This document shows positions 1-7,124 of a stretch of DNA of 27,411 nt, piece after piece. The stretch is from positions 1 to 27,411 of the forward strand of contig JAOZPP010000038.1 of NCBI GenBank assembly GCA_029932675.1, given 5' to 3'. The first letter of the stretch is position 1. The number at the start of each line of letters is the position of its first letter. A program made the position numbers and the translations under genes. The notes under the pieces were generated by a model. It saw only the letters and a list, made by a program, of their open reading frames with translations. It was not told the origin of the DNA and did no database searches. This DNA is from a bacterium (GTDB lineage Bacteria > SM23-81 > DAOVCL01).

Positions 1-39
1 TTTCAAAGAACACATCCAAGGCCAATTTTGCCCCTTTGA

Positions 40-855
40 CTGTCAAACTTGGGTCAGAAACATTTTATCAACCTCTGTGTTAGGATAGGGCGTTTCAAAA
101 CGGAAACCACAATAATCGATGACAAATGGGCAAAGGGAAATCTTTTTCAGCAGTTTGAAGAAACCCTGAGTATCCTTAAGCAACATATGAGTGTCCGATA
201 TGAAATAAGGGGTATTCAGCGAGAGGATATCTGGGATTACCCGATAGAGGCTCTTCGTGAGGTAGTGCTCAATGCCCTGACACATCGGGACTATTTTAAT
301 ATTGCAAACTTCATCTTGATAAAGGTTTATGACGACCACATCTGGTTTTCTAATCCAGGCGGACTTCCTGAAGGAATCACGATTGAAGAATTAAAAAAGC
401 CCCATAGTTCATTTTTGAGAAACCCCTTGCTCGCCAAGGTGTTTTACCTTGCAGGTTTTATAGAACAATACGGCAGTGGCACAGTTCGAATGGTGGAATG
501 GATGAAGCAAGCAGGACTGCCTGAGCCAGAATATAAGGAGGAGATGGGCGGATTTTCAGTATATTTCTACAAGGATATCTACACCGAAGAGAACCTGAGG
601 AAGATGGACCTGAATGAGAGGCAGATTAAGGCAGTAATGTATGTAAAAGAAAAGGGAAAGATAACAAATAAGGAGTATCAGGAATTAAATAATACAATTA
701 AAAAGACGGCAAGTAGAGATATGGCTGATTTGGTTAAAAAAGAAATTTTTGAACAACTGGGAAGCACTGGTAAGGGAACTTATTATATTTTAAGGGGACA
801 TAAAGGGGACATAAAGGGGACAAGTAACAAAGGATTCAGAAAGGGGACGACTTAG
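40..855 (+). pseudogene. 5'-truncated AlbA_2/Schlafen-type ATP-binding transcriptional regulator
   Basis: The readable product is about 268 residues from a possible TTG at 49. It matches the C-terminal half of the large family that has an N-terminal AlbA_2 (Schlafen-like) DNA-binding domain, a GHKL-like ATP-binding domain and a winged helix. Seen here: the N-box-like stretch with REVVLNALTHRDY, then FSNPGGLPEGIT, then RNPLLAKV and EQYGSGTVRM, all typical of the family, followed by a helix-turn-helix-like tail. The AlbA_2 half is absent. An in-frame TGA at 37-39 closes the frame, and none of the three + frames upstream gives the expected LTNAGVLLFGK-type sequence. It is therefore a remnant or is cut by a rearrangement near the window edge. 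Such proteins often travel with restriction-modification and toxin-antitoxin genes, as here. Family assignment is firm; loss of function is inferred. Confidence 0.75.
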
Positions 856-880
856 GCACCAAGGGGAACAGAGAAAGGAG

Positions 881-1335
881 ATGCCAAGAGAGGCAAGAAT
901 GAATCCAAAGGGCGATGAGAAATATGAACTAAAGGAAGACGATATACTTTTTGCAAGGAGTGGGTCTATAGGTCGGACATTTTTGTATAGTGGGATTCCT
1001 CCAAAAGCTGTTTTTGCTTCCTATCTTATTAGATTCAGGTTGAAGGATGAAATTATCGATCCTCTATGGTTATTTCCCTATACTCATTCGGCACAATATT
1101 ATGAGTTCATTGAGGCAAAGAAACACATTCTTTCACAGCCAAACATTAATGCTCAAGAGTATAAATTGCTCCTTATACCACTTCCTCCTCTTCCTGAGCA
1201 GCGCCGCATTGCTGCTAAAATTCAGGAACTGATGCAGGAGGTGGAGCGTGCCCGGAATGCTTGCGAAAGGCAGCTTGAAGCCTTAAATGCCCTGCCCCAG
1301 ACAATTTAAAGAAGGCATTTAGGGGAGAATTGTGA
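881..1335 (+). pseudogene. hsdS: Type I restriction specificity subunit HsdS, C-terminal fragment with 3' frameshift
   Basis: The roughly 142 readable residues correspond to the second target-recognition domain and distal conserved helix of HsdS, the DNA-specificity subunit of type I restriction-modification enzymes. Diagnostic pieces are LKEDDILFARSGSIGRT in the target-recognition domain and IPLPPLPEQRRIAAKIQEL at the start of the coiled coil. The first target-recognition domain and central helix are missing, and no hsdM or hsdR lies nearby. The frame stops at TAA 1307-1309. Shifting by one base from about 1306 reads LKKAFRGEL and a TGA at 1333-1335, which is the usual HsdS C-terminus. One base, most likely a T in the run at 1305-1307, has therefore been lost. 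The frame is open for some codons upstream of the ATG at 881, so that ATG need not be a true start. Confidence 0.8.
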
Positions 1336-1425
1336 TGCTATTAGGTTTCATCCGCATGCCAAAGAACGAATGCAAGAACGCGGGGCAAATGTGGAGGAGG
1401 GAGAAAATTTTCCGGTAAAATTTGG

Positions 1426-1451
1426 GGTTCCTCCCAGGAATCTGTGCCGAA
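1426..1451 (+). repeat. Left terminal inverted repeat of the 400-bp element
   Basis: A 26-nt end that pairs with 1800-1825 with one mismatch. The target duplication AAATTTGG precedes it at 1418-1425. Confidence 0.85.
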
Positions 1452-1477
1452 GATTTGAAGAGTTGGCAGCTAAGTGC

Positions 1478-1645
1478 TTAAAGGTTAATGAATTCCCAGT
1501 TGTTGCCCAAGGAGGTTATACCTATTAGTAATAGTGGTTTCCATGGATACCCAATCTCTTCAAAATACTGCGGATAGCTCTTTATTTTGAGCCATTCCTC
1601 ACTTATTCTAGCAGATAGATAATGGGGAAATTGGAGCGAATACAC
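1478..1645 (-). CDS. Possible 55-codon reading frame inside the mobile element
   Basis: On the minus strand a frame from GTG (1643-1645) to TAA (1478-1480) reads with protein-like composition, for example SARISEEWLKIKSYPQYFEE followed by IGYPWKPLLL. It does not resemble any transposase I recognise. No clear ribosome binding site is seen, and a stop codon lies directly upstream of the GTG. It may be a captured gene fragment or a chance open frame. No function is proposed. Confidence 0.2.
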   Translation of the reverse strand: MYSLQFPHYLSARISEEWLKIKSYPQYFEEIGYPWKPLLLIGITSLGNNWEFINL

Positions 1646-1799
1646 CTACTAATCTATGGGAGACACCTGTAAGCAGTTTATATACCTTGACAATCATCGA
1701 TCGCCTTTAAAGAGTTTTATTTTGACATGGTCTCAAGATGAACTGAATTTCTCCTCTTTTAGCCTATGAGAGTGATTTTTGACCCCGCAAACCCTCACT

Positions 1800-1825
1800 T
1801 TCGGCACAGATTCCTGGGAGGAGCC
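1800..1825 (-). repeat. Right terminal inverted repeat of the 400-bp element
   Basis: Reverse complement of 1426-1451 at 25 of 26 positions. The second target-duplication copy AAATTTGG follows at 1826-1833. Confidence 0.85.
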
Positions 1826-1929
1826 AAATTTGGTAGGATTGGATTCAGGCGCAATTTTACTTTCGGAGGTGTTTGGAGGGGCAAGGAATATAAAACAGGT
1901 GGAAGTGTATTGTATTTAAGGAGGGAGCT

Positions 1930-2163
1930 ATAAAGGTAAGTTATGACCCACGGTATAACATCGCATACATAAGACTGAGGTAAAAGACCACAGAGGTTGA
2001 AACCATTCATATAAGCGACGAACTGAATGTTGACATCTCTCCTGATGGGAAAATTTATGGCATTGAATTACTTAATGCCAATGAACAGCTTGAAATTGCG
2101 AAACAGGGTGGCTTGGTTCTGTCAAACGAATCTACAGGTAAAACGGTTAAACTAACAATTTGA
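1930..2163 (+). pseudogene. DUF2283 family remnant
   Basis: The frame reads KVSYDPRYNIAYIRLR, then a TAA at 1981-1983, then KTTEVETIHISDELNVDIS, DGKIYGIELLNA and a natural TGA at 2161-2163. This is the complete length and motif order of the DUF2283 family, whose members usually begin MKVxYDxxxDxxYIxL and contain DGxIxGIEIL. The expected ATG is ATA at 1930-1932, so both the start codon and one internal codon are damaged. DUF2283 genes commonly sit directly downstream of DUF4258 genes, as here, and the pair is often regarded as toxin-antitoxin-like. The stop falls where most members have a charged residue, so a single-base change (for example from AAA or GAA) explains it. Confidence 0.75.
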
Positions 2164-2443
2164 TTTTTTTAGGCAGGATTCATCGTGCCCCTACAAAATG
2201 GGGATTCCTGAAGAGTTGATATATGATAAAACCTTAAAATGATGGTGTAGCAAAAAGTCCATGAGAGCTATAACAGGCTAAGTTCCAAAATGTAACATAT
2301 TTATGTTCAATAAGTTGTATTTTGCGTCTGGAGCGCCTTAGAACAAATTTTGACTTTTTGCCTAACCATCAAGAATAACTCCCGCAAAATCACCACTTCC
2401 CAATCTCTATTGTAGAAGTCTTAATGGTATCATAAAAGGAGCT
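2164..2443. other. Intergenic stretch, no gene seen
   Basis: An AT-rich gap between the DUF2283 remnant and the lolA-rimO pair. I see a small dyad at 2294-2307 (AACATA-TT-TATGTT) and a TTGACT at 2350-2355 that could be a -35 box. No convincing -10 lies 17 bases on, so I do not call a promoter here. Confidence 0.3.
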
Positions 2444-2506
2444 ATGAACAAAGAAGCAATAAAAGAGGCAATTAAGAGTTTCAGGAAGGGAAATAGATTT
2501 AGATGA
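2444..2506 (+). CDS. 20-codon upstream reading frame coupled to the lolA-like gene
   Basis: ATG at 2444 reads MNKEAIKEAIKSFRKGNRFR and ends at TGA 2504-2506. The stop overlaps the ATG of the next gene by four bases (ATGA). An AAAAGGAG lies just upstream, though very close to the ATG. The ATGA overlap suggests translational coupling of the carrier protein to a leader peptide. It may instead be the decayed start of a small protein: a one-base shift near 2489 gives EIDLDDLPQELKDS in the other frame. Function unknown. Confidence 0.3.
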   Translation: MNKEAIKEAIKSFRKGNRFR

Positions 2507-3156
2507 TCTACCCCAAGAGCTTAAAGATAGTCATCCCTTTGATTTTTACCTTTGTAATTACCCCCCCAGGTGAAGGGAAAAGGCCACCGACCTTATTAGA
2601 AAAGATTGAGGCCAGGGTGGATAGCCTCTCCGACTTCTCCGCCCAGTTCGTGCAGAGGGTGAGCTATTCCCTGAGTGGAAAGGTGAAAAGTTTCCAGGGC
2701 AGACTCTACCTGAAGAGGCCAGGCAAATTCAGAATAGAGACCAAAGACTATGCCTTTGTCTCCGATTCCCACCTACTCTGGGTCTTCTCCGCCCGCAACG
2801 AACAAGTGACCATCTACCAGGCCGATTCCGCCCCTCCCTCCCTAAACCCCTATTCTACCCTTTTGGAGTTCAGGAAGGGATATGAGTTAGATACCCTTAT
2901 GGTGCGAGGCAACGATAAGCTCATCTATCTTCAACTCCACCCCCAGGATGAGGGCTATATAAAGCTATTGGAGATATGGTGCGATGGGGATAACCTTCTC
3001 CCCCAGCGGTTAAGATGGGTGGATAATGCTGACAACTTAGTAGATTTCGATTTCCAAGGAATCGGCTTTAATCAGGGGATCGACGACTCCCTCTTTAGCT
3101 ACCACCCCCCAAAGGGGATAGAGGTGGTGGACATGAGGAGGAGGGATGAAGAGTAA
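2503..3156 (+). CDS. lolA: LolA-type outer-membrane lipoprotein carrier protein
   Basis: A 217-residue periplasmic protein. The N-terminus is a basic-hydrophobic signal segment (K6 and K9, then IVIPLIFTFVI to about residue 20). The mature part begins with LEKIEARVDSLSDFSAQFVQ, the usual opening helix of LolA, then the beta strands FQGRLYLKRPGKFRIE and LLWVFSARNEQVTIYQ. LolA shuttles lipoproteins across the periplasm from the LolCDE exporter to the outer membrane, so the cell should have two membranes. Length and motif order fit the family (about 200-220 residues). The start at 2503 is chosen because it includes the signal segment; no strong ribosome binding site precedes it. The 3' end overlaps rimO by 11 bases, suggesting one transcript. 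A LolA-like relative with a different cargo cannot be excluded. Confidence 0.8.
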   Translation: MIYPKSLKIVIPLIFTFVITPPGEGKRPPTLLEKIEARVDSLSDFSAQFVQRVSYSLSGKVKSFQGRLYLKRPGKFRIETKDYAFVSDSHLLWVFSARNEQVTIYQADSAPPSLNPYSTLLEFRKGYELDTLMVRGNDKLIYLQLHPQDEGYIKLLEIWCDGDNLLPQRLRWVDNADNLVDFDFQGIGFNQGIDDSLFSYHPPKGIEVVDMRRRDEE

Positions 3157-4498
3157 GTTCTACCTATTAAACTTGGGATGTCCAAAGAACTTGGTTGATT
3201 CAGAGACAATGGCTGCAAAGCTGATCAAAGCCGGATTCTCCCTCACCACCTCCCCCGCGCAGGCGGATCTTATCCTGGTAAATACTTGCGGTTTCATCGA
3301 CGACGCCAAGGCCGAATCGATAGAGGCAATCCTTCAGCTTTCCGAGCTAAAGAAAAAACTGGTGGTTACTGGGTGTCTGGCCCAAATCGAGGGGAGGGAG
3401 ATCTACCGGGATATCCCGGAGGTCTCCGCAGTAGTGGGCATTGGGGCGGAGAGGGAGATCGTCAGAATCTGTCAGGATCTTCTCCAAGAGGACCGCCGCA
3501 TCCTTAGGGTGAGCCCCCTCAGATCGGACTACAGGGGTCGCTTCTTACGCAAACCCCTCACCCCTTTCTACACCTCCTACCTGAAGATAGCCGATGGCTG
3601 TGACAATCGGTGTAGTTATTGTCTCATCCCACAGATAAGGGGGGGGCTGAGGAGCATCCCAATGGGGGAAGTGGTTGAGCGAGCGAAATCCTTGGTGCAA
3701 GAAGGGGTAAAGGAGATAATTTTAGTGGCTCAAGATCTATCTTCCTATGGGCTCGACCTCTACGGAAGGCCAATGCTTGCTGAGCTGCTCAGGGAGTTGG
3801 GCCGTTTGGAGGGGGCAGGTTGGCTTAGACTCCTCTATCTTCATCCGGCTCATTTGAACTCGGAACTAATAGAGGTGATAGCCTCTATGGAGAGAATCTG
3901 CAAGTATATTGACCTCCCCTTGCAGCATATATCAGATAGGATCCTGAAAGAGATGAATCGAAAGATGGGGGGAAGGGAGATAGAAGACCTTTTAGCCCTG
4001 CTCAGGGCTTCCATACCGGGGGTGGTCCTGCGCACAACCTTCATCGTGGGCTTCCCAGGGGAAACAGAGAGGGAGTTTGAGGAGCTATTAGAGTTTGTCT
4101 GGAGGAGCAAGTTTGGGAGGTTAGGGTGTTTCCCTTACTCCCCCCAAAAGGGAACCCCAGCAGCCAGGCTCCCTGGCCAGATCCCTGCTGAGGTGAAAAG
4201 GGAGAGAGAGGAGAGGCTTTTAGCTCTGCAGGTCGAGGTCTCCCGCACTGTAAACCAGAAAAGGGTGGGGAGGGAAGAGATCGCCCTCATAGAGGAGGAG
4301 ATCTCACCGAATACCTATTCCGGTCGCACCCAGGGGGAGGCCCCAGAGATAGACGGAGGGGTGATCATCAAGGGGGAGGGGCTGAAACCTGGAGACATGG
4401 TAAGGATCAAGATCACTGGTAGCTCTGACTTTGACCTCATTGCTCAGGTGATAAATGACCGGAGCTTAATTGGGTTAGAACCCTCCATGGGGGGGTGA
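3146..4498 (+). CDS. rimO: Ribosomal protein S12 methylthiotransferase RimO
   Basis: A 450-residue radical-SAM enzyme that adds a methylthio group to the conserved aspartate of ribosomal protein S12. Three parts are visible. The UPF0004 N-terminal domain has cysteines at about 12, 48 and 77 for the auxiliary iron-sulfur cluster. The radical-SAM core carries C152-x3-C156-x2-C159 (GCDNRCSYCLIP). A C-terminal TRAM domain runs from about residue 380. NLGCPKNLVDSE near the N-terminus is the RimO signature and separates it from MiaB. Length is normal for RimO. The ATG lies inside the end of the lolA-like gene, so the two are probably coupled. A short hairpin follows the stop codon. Nothing looks damaged. 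Confidence 0.95.
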   Translation: MKSKFYLLNLGCPKNLVDSETMAAKLIKAGFSLTTSPAQADLILVNTCGFIDDAKAESIEAILQLSELKKKLVVTGCLAQIEGREIYRDIPEVSAVVGIGAEREIVRICQDLLQEDRRILRVSPLRSDYRGRFLRKPLTPFYTSYLKIADGCDNRCSYCLIPQIRGGLRSIPMGEVVERAKSLVQEGVKEIILVAQDLSSYGLDLYGRPMLAELLRELGRLEGAGWLRLLYLHPAHLNSELIEVIASMERICKYIDLPLQHISDRILKEMNRKMGGREIEDLLALLRASIPGVVLRTTFIVGFPGETEREFEELLEFVWRSKFGRLGCFPYSPQKGTPAARLPGQIPAEVKREREERLLALQVEVSRTVNQKRVGREEIALIEEEISPNTYSGRTQGEAPEIDGGVIIKGEGLKPGDMVRIKITGSSDFDLIAQVINDRSLIGLEPSMGG

Positions 4499-4506
4499 AC
4501 CTTTCT

Positions 4507-4525
4507 ACAGTGGCCATGCCACTGT
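4507..4525. terminator. Hairpin in the convergent gap between rimO and the STAS gene
   Basis: ACAGTGGC and GCCACTGT form a perfect 8-bp stem around CAT. It lies eight bases past the rimO stop and between two convergent transcription units, where a two-way terminator is expected. The + strand continues TTGGCTTTGCC rather than a clean T-run, so terminator strength is doubtful. The rest of the gap, 4526-4662, shows nothing recognisable. Confidence 0.35.
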
Positions 4526-4662
4526 TGGCTTTGCCTTCTCTATCATTAGGGCAAAATCCTTGAATCCTCCCCTTGGGAAGATCTTCTGGCATGGCGCCAG
4601 TTGCTGGTTGTCCCCTCCGTGGCTACCCCGGTGTTCATTGGCTGTCCGATGTTTTCTTAGGA

Positions 4663-5007
4663 TCAGGGGGGAGCTTGAAAGCTTCTCAACGCTTCCTCCT
4701 TGGTCTTGTAGATCTCGAATATCTTGGTTAGTCCAGCCATCTGGAGGGTCTTCCTCACCTGGGGTTCCAGGCTGCTCAGTTTGAGGTTCCCCCTTTTATC
4801 CTTCAAGCAGATTAGGGATGTGATCAGGGTGCCAATCCCAGAGGTATCTATGAAGGGGACACCATTAAAGTCGACGACTATGTCCTTTCGCCCCTTAGCC
4901 ATCTCTTCCCCTATAGCCTTCTCCAAGGCCCTGCTGCTGCTCAAGTCCAATTCCCCTTGCGGAGAGAGAACAGCCACCTTGTTCGCCTTAGTTACCTTAA
5001 CCTCCAT
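4663..5007 (-). CDS. STAS-domain anti-sigma factor antagonist
   Basis: A single STAS domain of about 114 residues starting MEVKVTKANKVAVLSPQGEL. The motif FIDTSGIGTLI contains the serine that is phosphorylated in SpoIIAA/RsbV-type antagonists. These proteins bind and sequester a serine-kinase anti-sigma factor when dephosphorylated, freeing a sigma factor or partner protein. An upstream in-frame ATG at 5068-5070 would overlap the end of galT. I prefer 5005-5007 because family members start at this point, leaving a 29-bp gap to galT. It is the last gene of the minus-strand operon. No RsbW-like kinase or PP2C phosphatase is present in the window, so its partners are elsewhere. Confidence 0.85.
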   Translation of the reverse strand: MEVKVTKANKVAVLSPQGELDLSSSRALEKAIGEEMAKGRKDIVVDFNGVPFIDTSGIGTLITSLICLKDKRGNLKLSSLEPQVRKTLQMAGLTKIFEIYKTKEEALRSFQAPP

Positions 5008-5036
5008 TCTGCTCTTCAATTTTAAGTCTCGGCCAG

Positions 5037-6032
5037 TTAAACATCTATCTTCCTCAGATATTCCGCACACCCCTCGGGAAGGGAAGTATTAATGTAGATA
5101 CCCGTTCCCAACTCAAACCCTGCCGGTATAGTAAGCTTAGGGATAATTACCATGTACCAGTGGTAGTGTTTTGCCTGAATGGACTCCGTGCGCCAAGAGC
5201 GGATAATATAATTGTAGTCCGGATTTTTTAGGCCGATATAAATCTTCCCCAAGGTAAATCTTAACACATCCGCTAAGTCCTCGATCTCCTCTGAGCTAAT
5301 GGTGCCAAAGGAAGAGACGTGTCTCTTAGGGAATATCCTCACCTCAAAGGGAGAACGGGAGGCAAAAGGGCATAAGCTTACAAAATGATTTGATTCTATC
5401 ACTATCCTCACCCTCTGGGAGAGCTCCTCCCTGAGCATATGGCAGAAGACACAGGCCCCATAGGTATCATAGGCCACCCGGCATTTGGTCATATGATCGC
5501 TCACATGGGGGGGAACGATGGGGGTGGCAATGATCTGGGAGTGGGGATGTTCCAGGGAGGTACCTGCTTCCCGGCCATTGTTGCGGAAGATGGTGATCAG
5601 ATTTACCCTCTCATCCCGGGCAAGTTCAATGTAACGCACCCTGTAGGCCTCTAATATCCCACTTACTGTGGGATGGTCCATAGTGGCTATAGTCTGGTTG
5701 TGTTCTGGGGTCTCGATAACCACCTCGGCCATTCCAAACCCTCCAGCCTTAAGGAACTTCCCCACCTGTTCCCTATGGGGGGAGAGGTCTGGTTGGAGGG
5801 CGGCAAATTTGTTGGGCACAACCCTCAGCCGCCAGCCATTATCTCCATCAATGGTAAAGAGAGGTGGAGGGGTCTTATCCTCATTCCCAGGACAGAAGGG
5901 GCAATCATCCCGCTGGGCGGGGAGTTTTTCCCTATTGGGATGGCCCTTAGAGAAATCCTCTGGCCTTTTGGCCCTCTCGGTGGCAATTACTACCCACTCT
6001 TTGGATATGGGATTCTGTCTAAACTCAGGCAT
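5037..6032 (-). CDS. galT: Galactose-1-phosphate uridylyltransferase (GalT)
   Basis: A 331-residue HIT-superfamily nucleotidyltransferase that exchanges UMP between UDP-glucose and galactose-1-phosphate in the Leloir pathway. Visible features are NPISKEWVVIATERAKRPEDF at the N-terminus, the metal-binding CPFC (residues 44-47), and the active-site HPHSQ at 162-166, whose second histidine is the covalent nucleophile. The C-terminal half has KHYHWYMVIIPKLT, typical of bacterial GalT. Length is normal for the family. Some short GalT-like proteins act on other sugar phosphates, so exact substrate use is inferred. It lies 59 bp downstream of the membrane HD-GYP gene and 29 bp before the STAS gene, in the same direction. 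UDP-sugar supply for polysaccharide would fit a biofilm context. Confidence 0.9.
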   Translation of the reverse strand: MPEFRQNPISKEWVVIATERAKRPEDFSKGHPNREKLPAQRDDCPFCPGNEDKTPPPLFTIDGDNGWRLRVVPNKFAALQPDLSPHREQVGKFLKAGGFGMAEVVIETPEHNQTIATMDHPTVSGILEAYRVRYIELARDERVNLITIFRNNGREAGTSLEHPHSQIIATPIVPPHVSDHMTKCRVAYDTYGACVFCHMLREELSQRVRIVIESNHFVSLCPFASRSPFEVRIFPKRHVSSFGTISSEEIEDLADVLRFTLGKIYIGLKNPDYNYIIRSWRTESIQAKHYHWYMVIIPKLTIPAGFELGTGIYINTSLPEGCAEYLRKIDV

Positions 6033-6091
6033 AAGAGGCCTTTCCGTCCCTCCTCAGTTGGGAGGAACAAAGAAGTGCTCCCTGCACCAGA

Positions 6092-7081
6092 TCAGCTTTC
6101 TTCCACCCTCTTAGAAATAACCCTCTTGAATGCCTCTACAACTCCTGGATCAAATTGGGTCCCCGCGTACTTCTCCAGCTCTTGGATAGCTTGCCATGGT
6201 TGTTTCCCAGCCCGATACGGCCTGTCCGTAACCATTGCATCATAGGCATCAGCAACCGCGATAATCCGTGCCCCCAGAGGAACCTTCGATTTGGGGGTTC
6301 CTCCATTCCCAGAGGGGGAGATCTCTTCGATGAAGTGGGTGTGATGCGCTAAGACAATGGGTATTGCCTCTTGAAGGACACTGCCCACTGAATTTAGCAG
6401 TTTAACGCCCCTCTCCACATGCTGATCGAGTTCTTGCTTCTCCTCCTGGGTCAGGGTAGCAGCCTTCTGGATCAGATCGGTGGAAATCTCTATCTTCCCT
6501 ATATCATGCAGGAGCCCAGCCACCCTGATATTCTCCACCTCCGGTCGGGTAAGTCCCATAGCAATCGCAATTTCGGTTGCATAGTCAGCTACCCTCACTG
6601 AATGACCTTTGGTATATCGATCCGAAGCCTCGAGATATTTGGTCAATATTTCCACAACCCCGATATACGCTTGCTTCAGTTCAACGATCTTCTTCTCCTT
6701 CTCCGCATATAGATCTCCTACAACATAGGCAGTAAGGATCAAAAACCCCCCCCAGATAATCAAATCTAAGGAGAGCCTTAAGCTTGACCCCCTCTGCCAA
6801 AATGAGGCTGGATCTAATATGGCGATAAAGGCAACCAAACATATCACCAGGAGGCTGGTCAAAATCGCCTGTTTCCTACCCAAAAAGTAGCCAGCGACGA
6901 GCACGGGAAGATAATAGAAATTGAGAAATGCCAACTTCTGAAGGATGAAGCAATTGGTGACCACAATCGCCAAAACTAATCCGATGATTAGAAACTTCTC
7001 AAAGTGGTTGATGAAGATCTCCTTCAGCTTTTCCACTTTAACCCCTTTTTTGTACTTTGTCACCCCTCCCCCGGCAAACAT
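6092..7081 (-). CDS. Membrane-anchored HD-GYP protein with degenerate GYP motif
   Basis: A 329-residue protein with about four N-terminal membrane segments (roughly residues 30-49, 53-68, 72-90 and 105-123), a short linker helix and a cytoplasmic HD-GYP domain (about 140-320). The metal-binding HD pair is present in LLHDIGKIEI (H192, D193), as are H160 and the HH pair at 246-247. Where relatives have HHExWDGxGYPxGL, this protein reads GNGGTPKSKVPLG, so the GYP tripeptide is GTP. HD-GYP domains hydrolyse c-di-GMP, and the GYP loop contributes to binding and partner contacts, so activity is uncertain. A GTG at 7034-7036 with AAGGGG five bases upstream is an alternative start. It follows the REC-only gene by 43 bp and precedes galT by 59 bp. 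Confidence 0.85.
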   Translation of the reverse strand: MFAGGGVTKYKKGVKVEKLKEIFINHFEKFLIIGLVLAIVVTNCFILQKLAFLNFYYLPVLVAGYFLGRKQAILTSLLVICLVAFIAILDPASFWQRGSSLRLSLDLIIWGGFLILTAYVVGDLYAEKEKKIVELKQAYIGVVEILTKYLEASDRYTKGHSVRVADYATEIAIAMGLTRPEVENIRVAGLLHDIGKIEISTDLIQKAATLTQEEKQELDQHVERGVKLLNSVGSVLQEAIPIVLAHHTHFIEEISPSGNGGTPKSKVPLGARIIAVADAYDAMVTDRPYRAGKQPWQAIQELEKYAGTQFDPGVVEAFKRVISKRVEES

Positions 7082-7124
7082 CCCCCTACCTATCGGAATT
7101 CCTGAGAAATCCCGAAACCATTCG

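Larger units (their letters stand above)
1426..1825. mobile_element. 400-bp MITE / non-autonomous IS with 26-bp TIRs
   Basis: The left end at 1426-1451 begins GGTTCCTCCCAGG and ends TGTGCCGAA. The right end at 1800-1825 is its reverse complement at 25 of 26 positions, differing only at the third base (T versus C). An 8-bp direct repeat, AAATTTGG, lies immediately outside at 1418-1425 and 1826-1833. Removing the element plus one copy of that repeat rejoins the two halves of the DUF4258 gene. GG-starting ends, inverted repeats of this length and AT-rich 8-bp duplications are typical of ISL3-family elements; that assignment is inference. At 400 bp it is too short for a transposase, so it is a MITE or an internally deleted copy. 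Confidence 0.85.
1340..1920 (+). pseudogene. DUF4258 gene interrupted by a 400-bp mobile element
   Basis: Two halves of one small gene flank the element at 1426-1825. The left half (about 1340-1425) reads IRFHPHAKERMQERGAN and then ENFPVKFG, the N-terminal signature of DUF4258-type proteins, which are short RelE/HigB-like toxins or toxin relatives. The right half (1826 to about 1917) reads KFGRIGFRRNF and VWRGKEYK, then, after a one-base shift, QVEVYCI, which is the family's C-terminal half. The left half also seems to lack roughly eight to ten residues between the usual EEV and the GE. Three lesions are thus visible: the insertion, a small deletion and a frameshift. A DUF2283 remnant follows immediately, and this gene order (DUF4258 then DUF2283) suggests a toxin-antitoxin-like pair. 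Recognition is by motif reading, without alignment. Confidence 0.7.

Noticed and set aside
2350-2379. TTGACT as a promoter for lolA-rimO
   Set aside because: No acceptable -10 hexamer lies 16-18 bases downstream.
5008-5070. Longer start for the STAS protein
   Set aside because: The 21 extra residues are encoded over the galT end and do not resemble STAS N-termini.
5232-5239. GCCGATAT on the + strand
   Set aside because: It lies inside galT, and no TAAA stands 15 bases upstream, so it is not a sigma-28 promoter.
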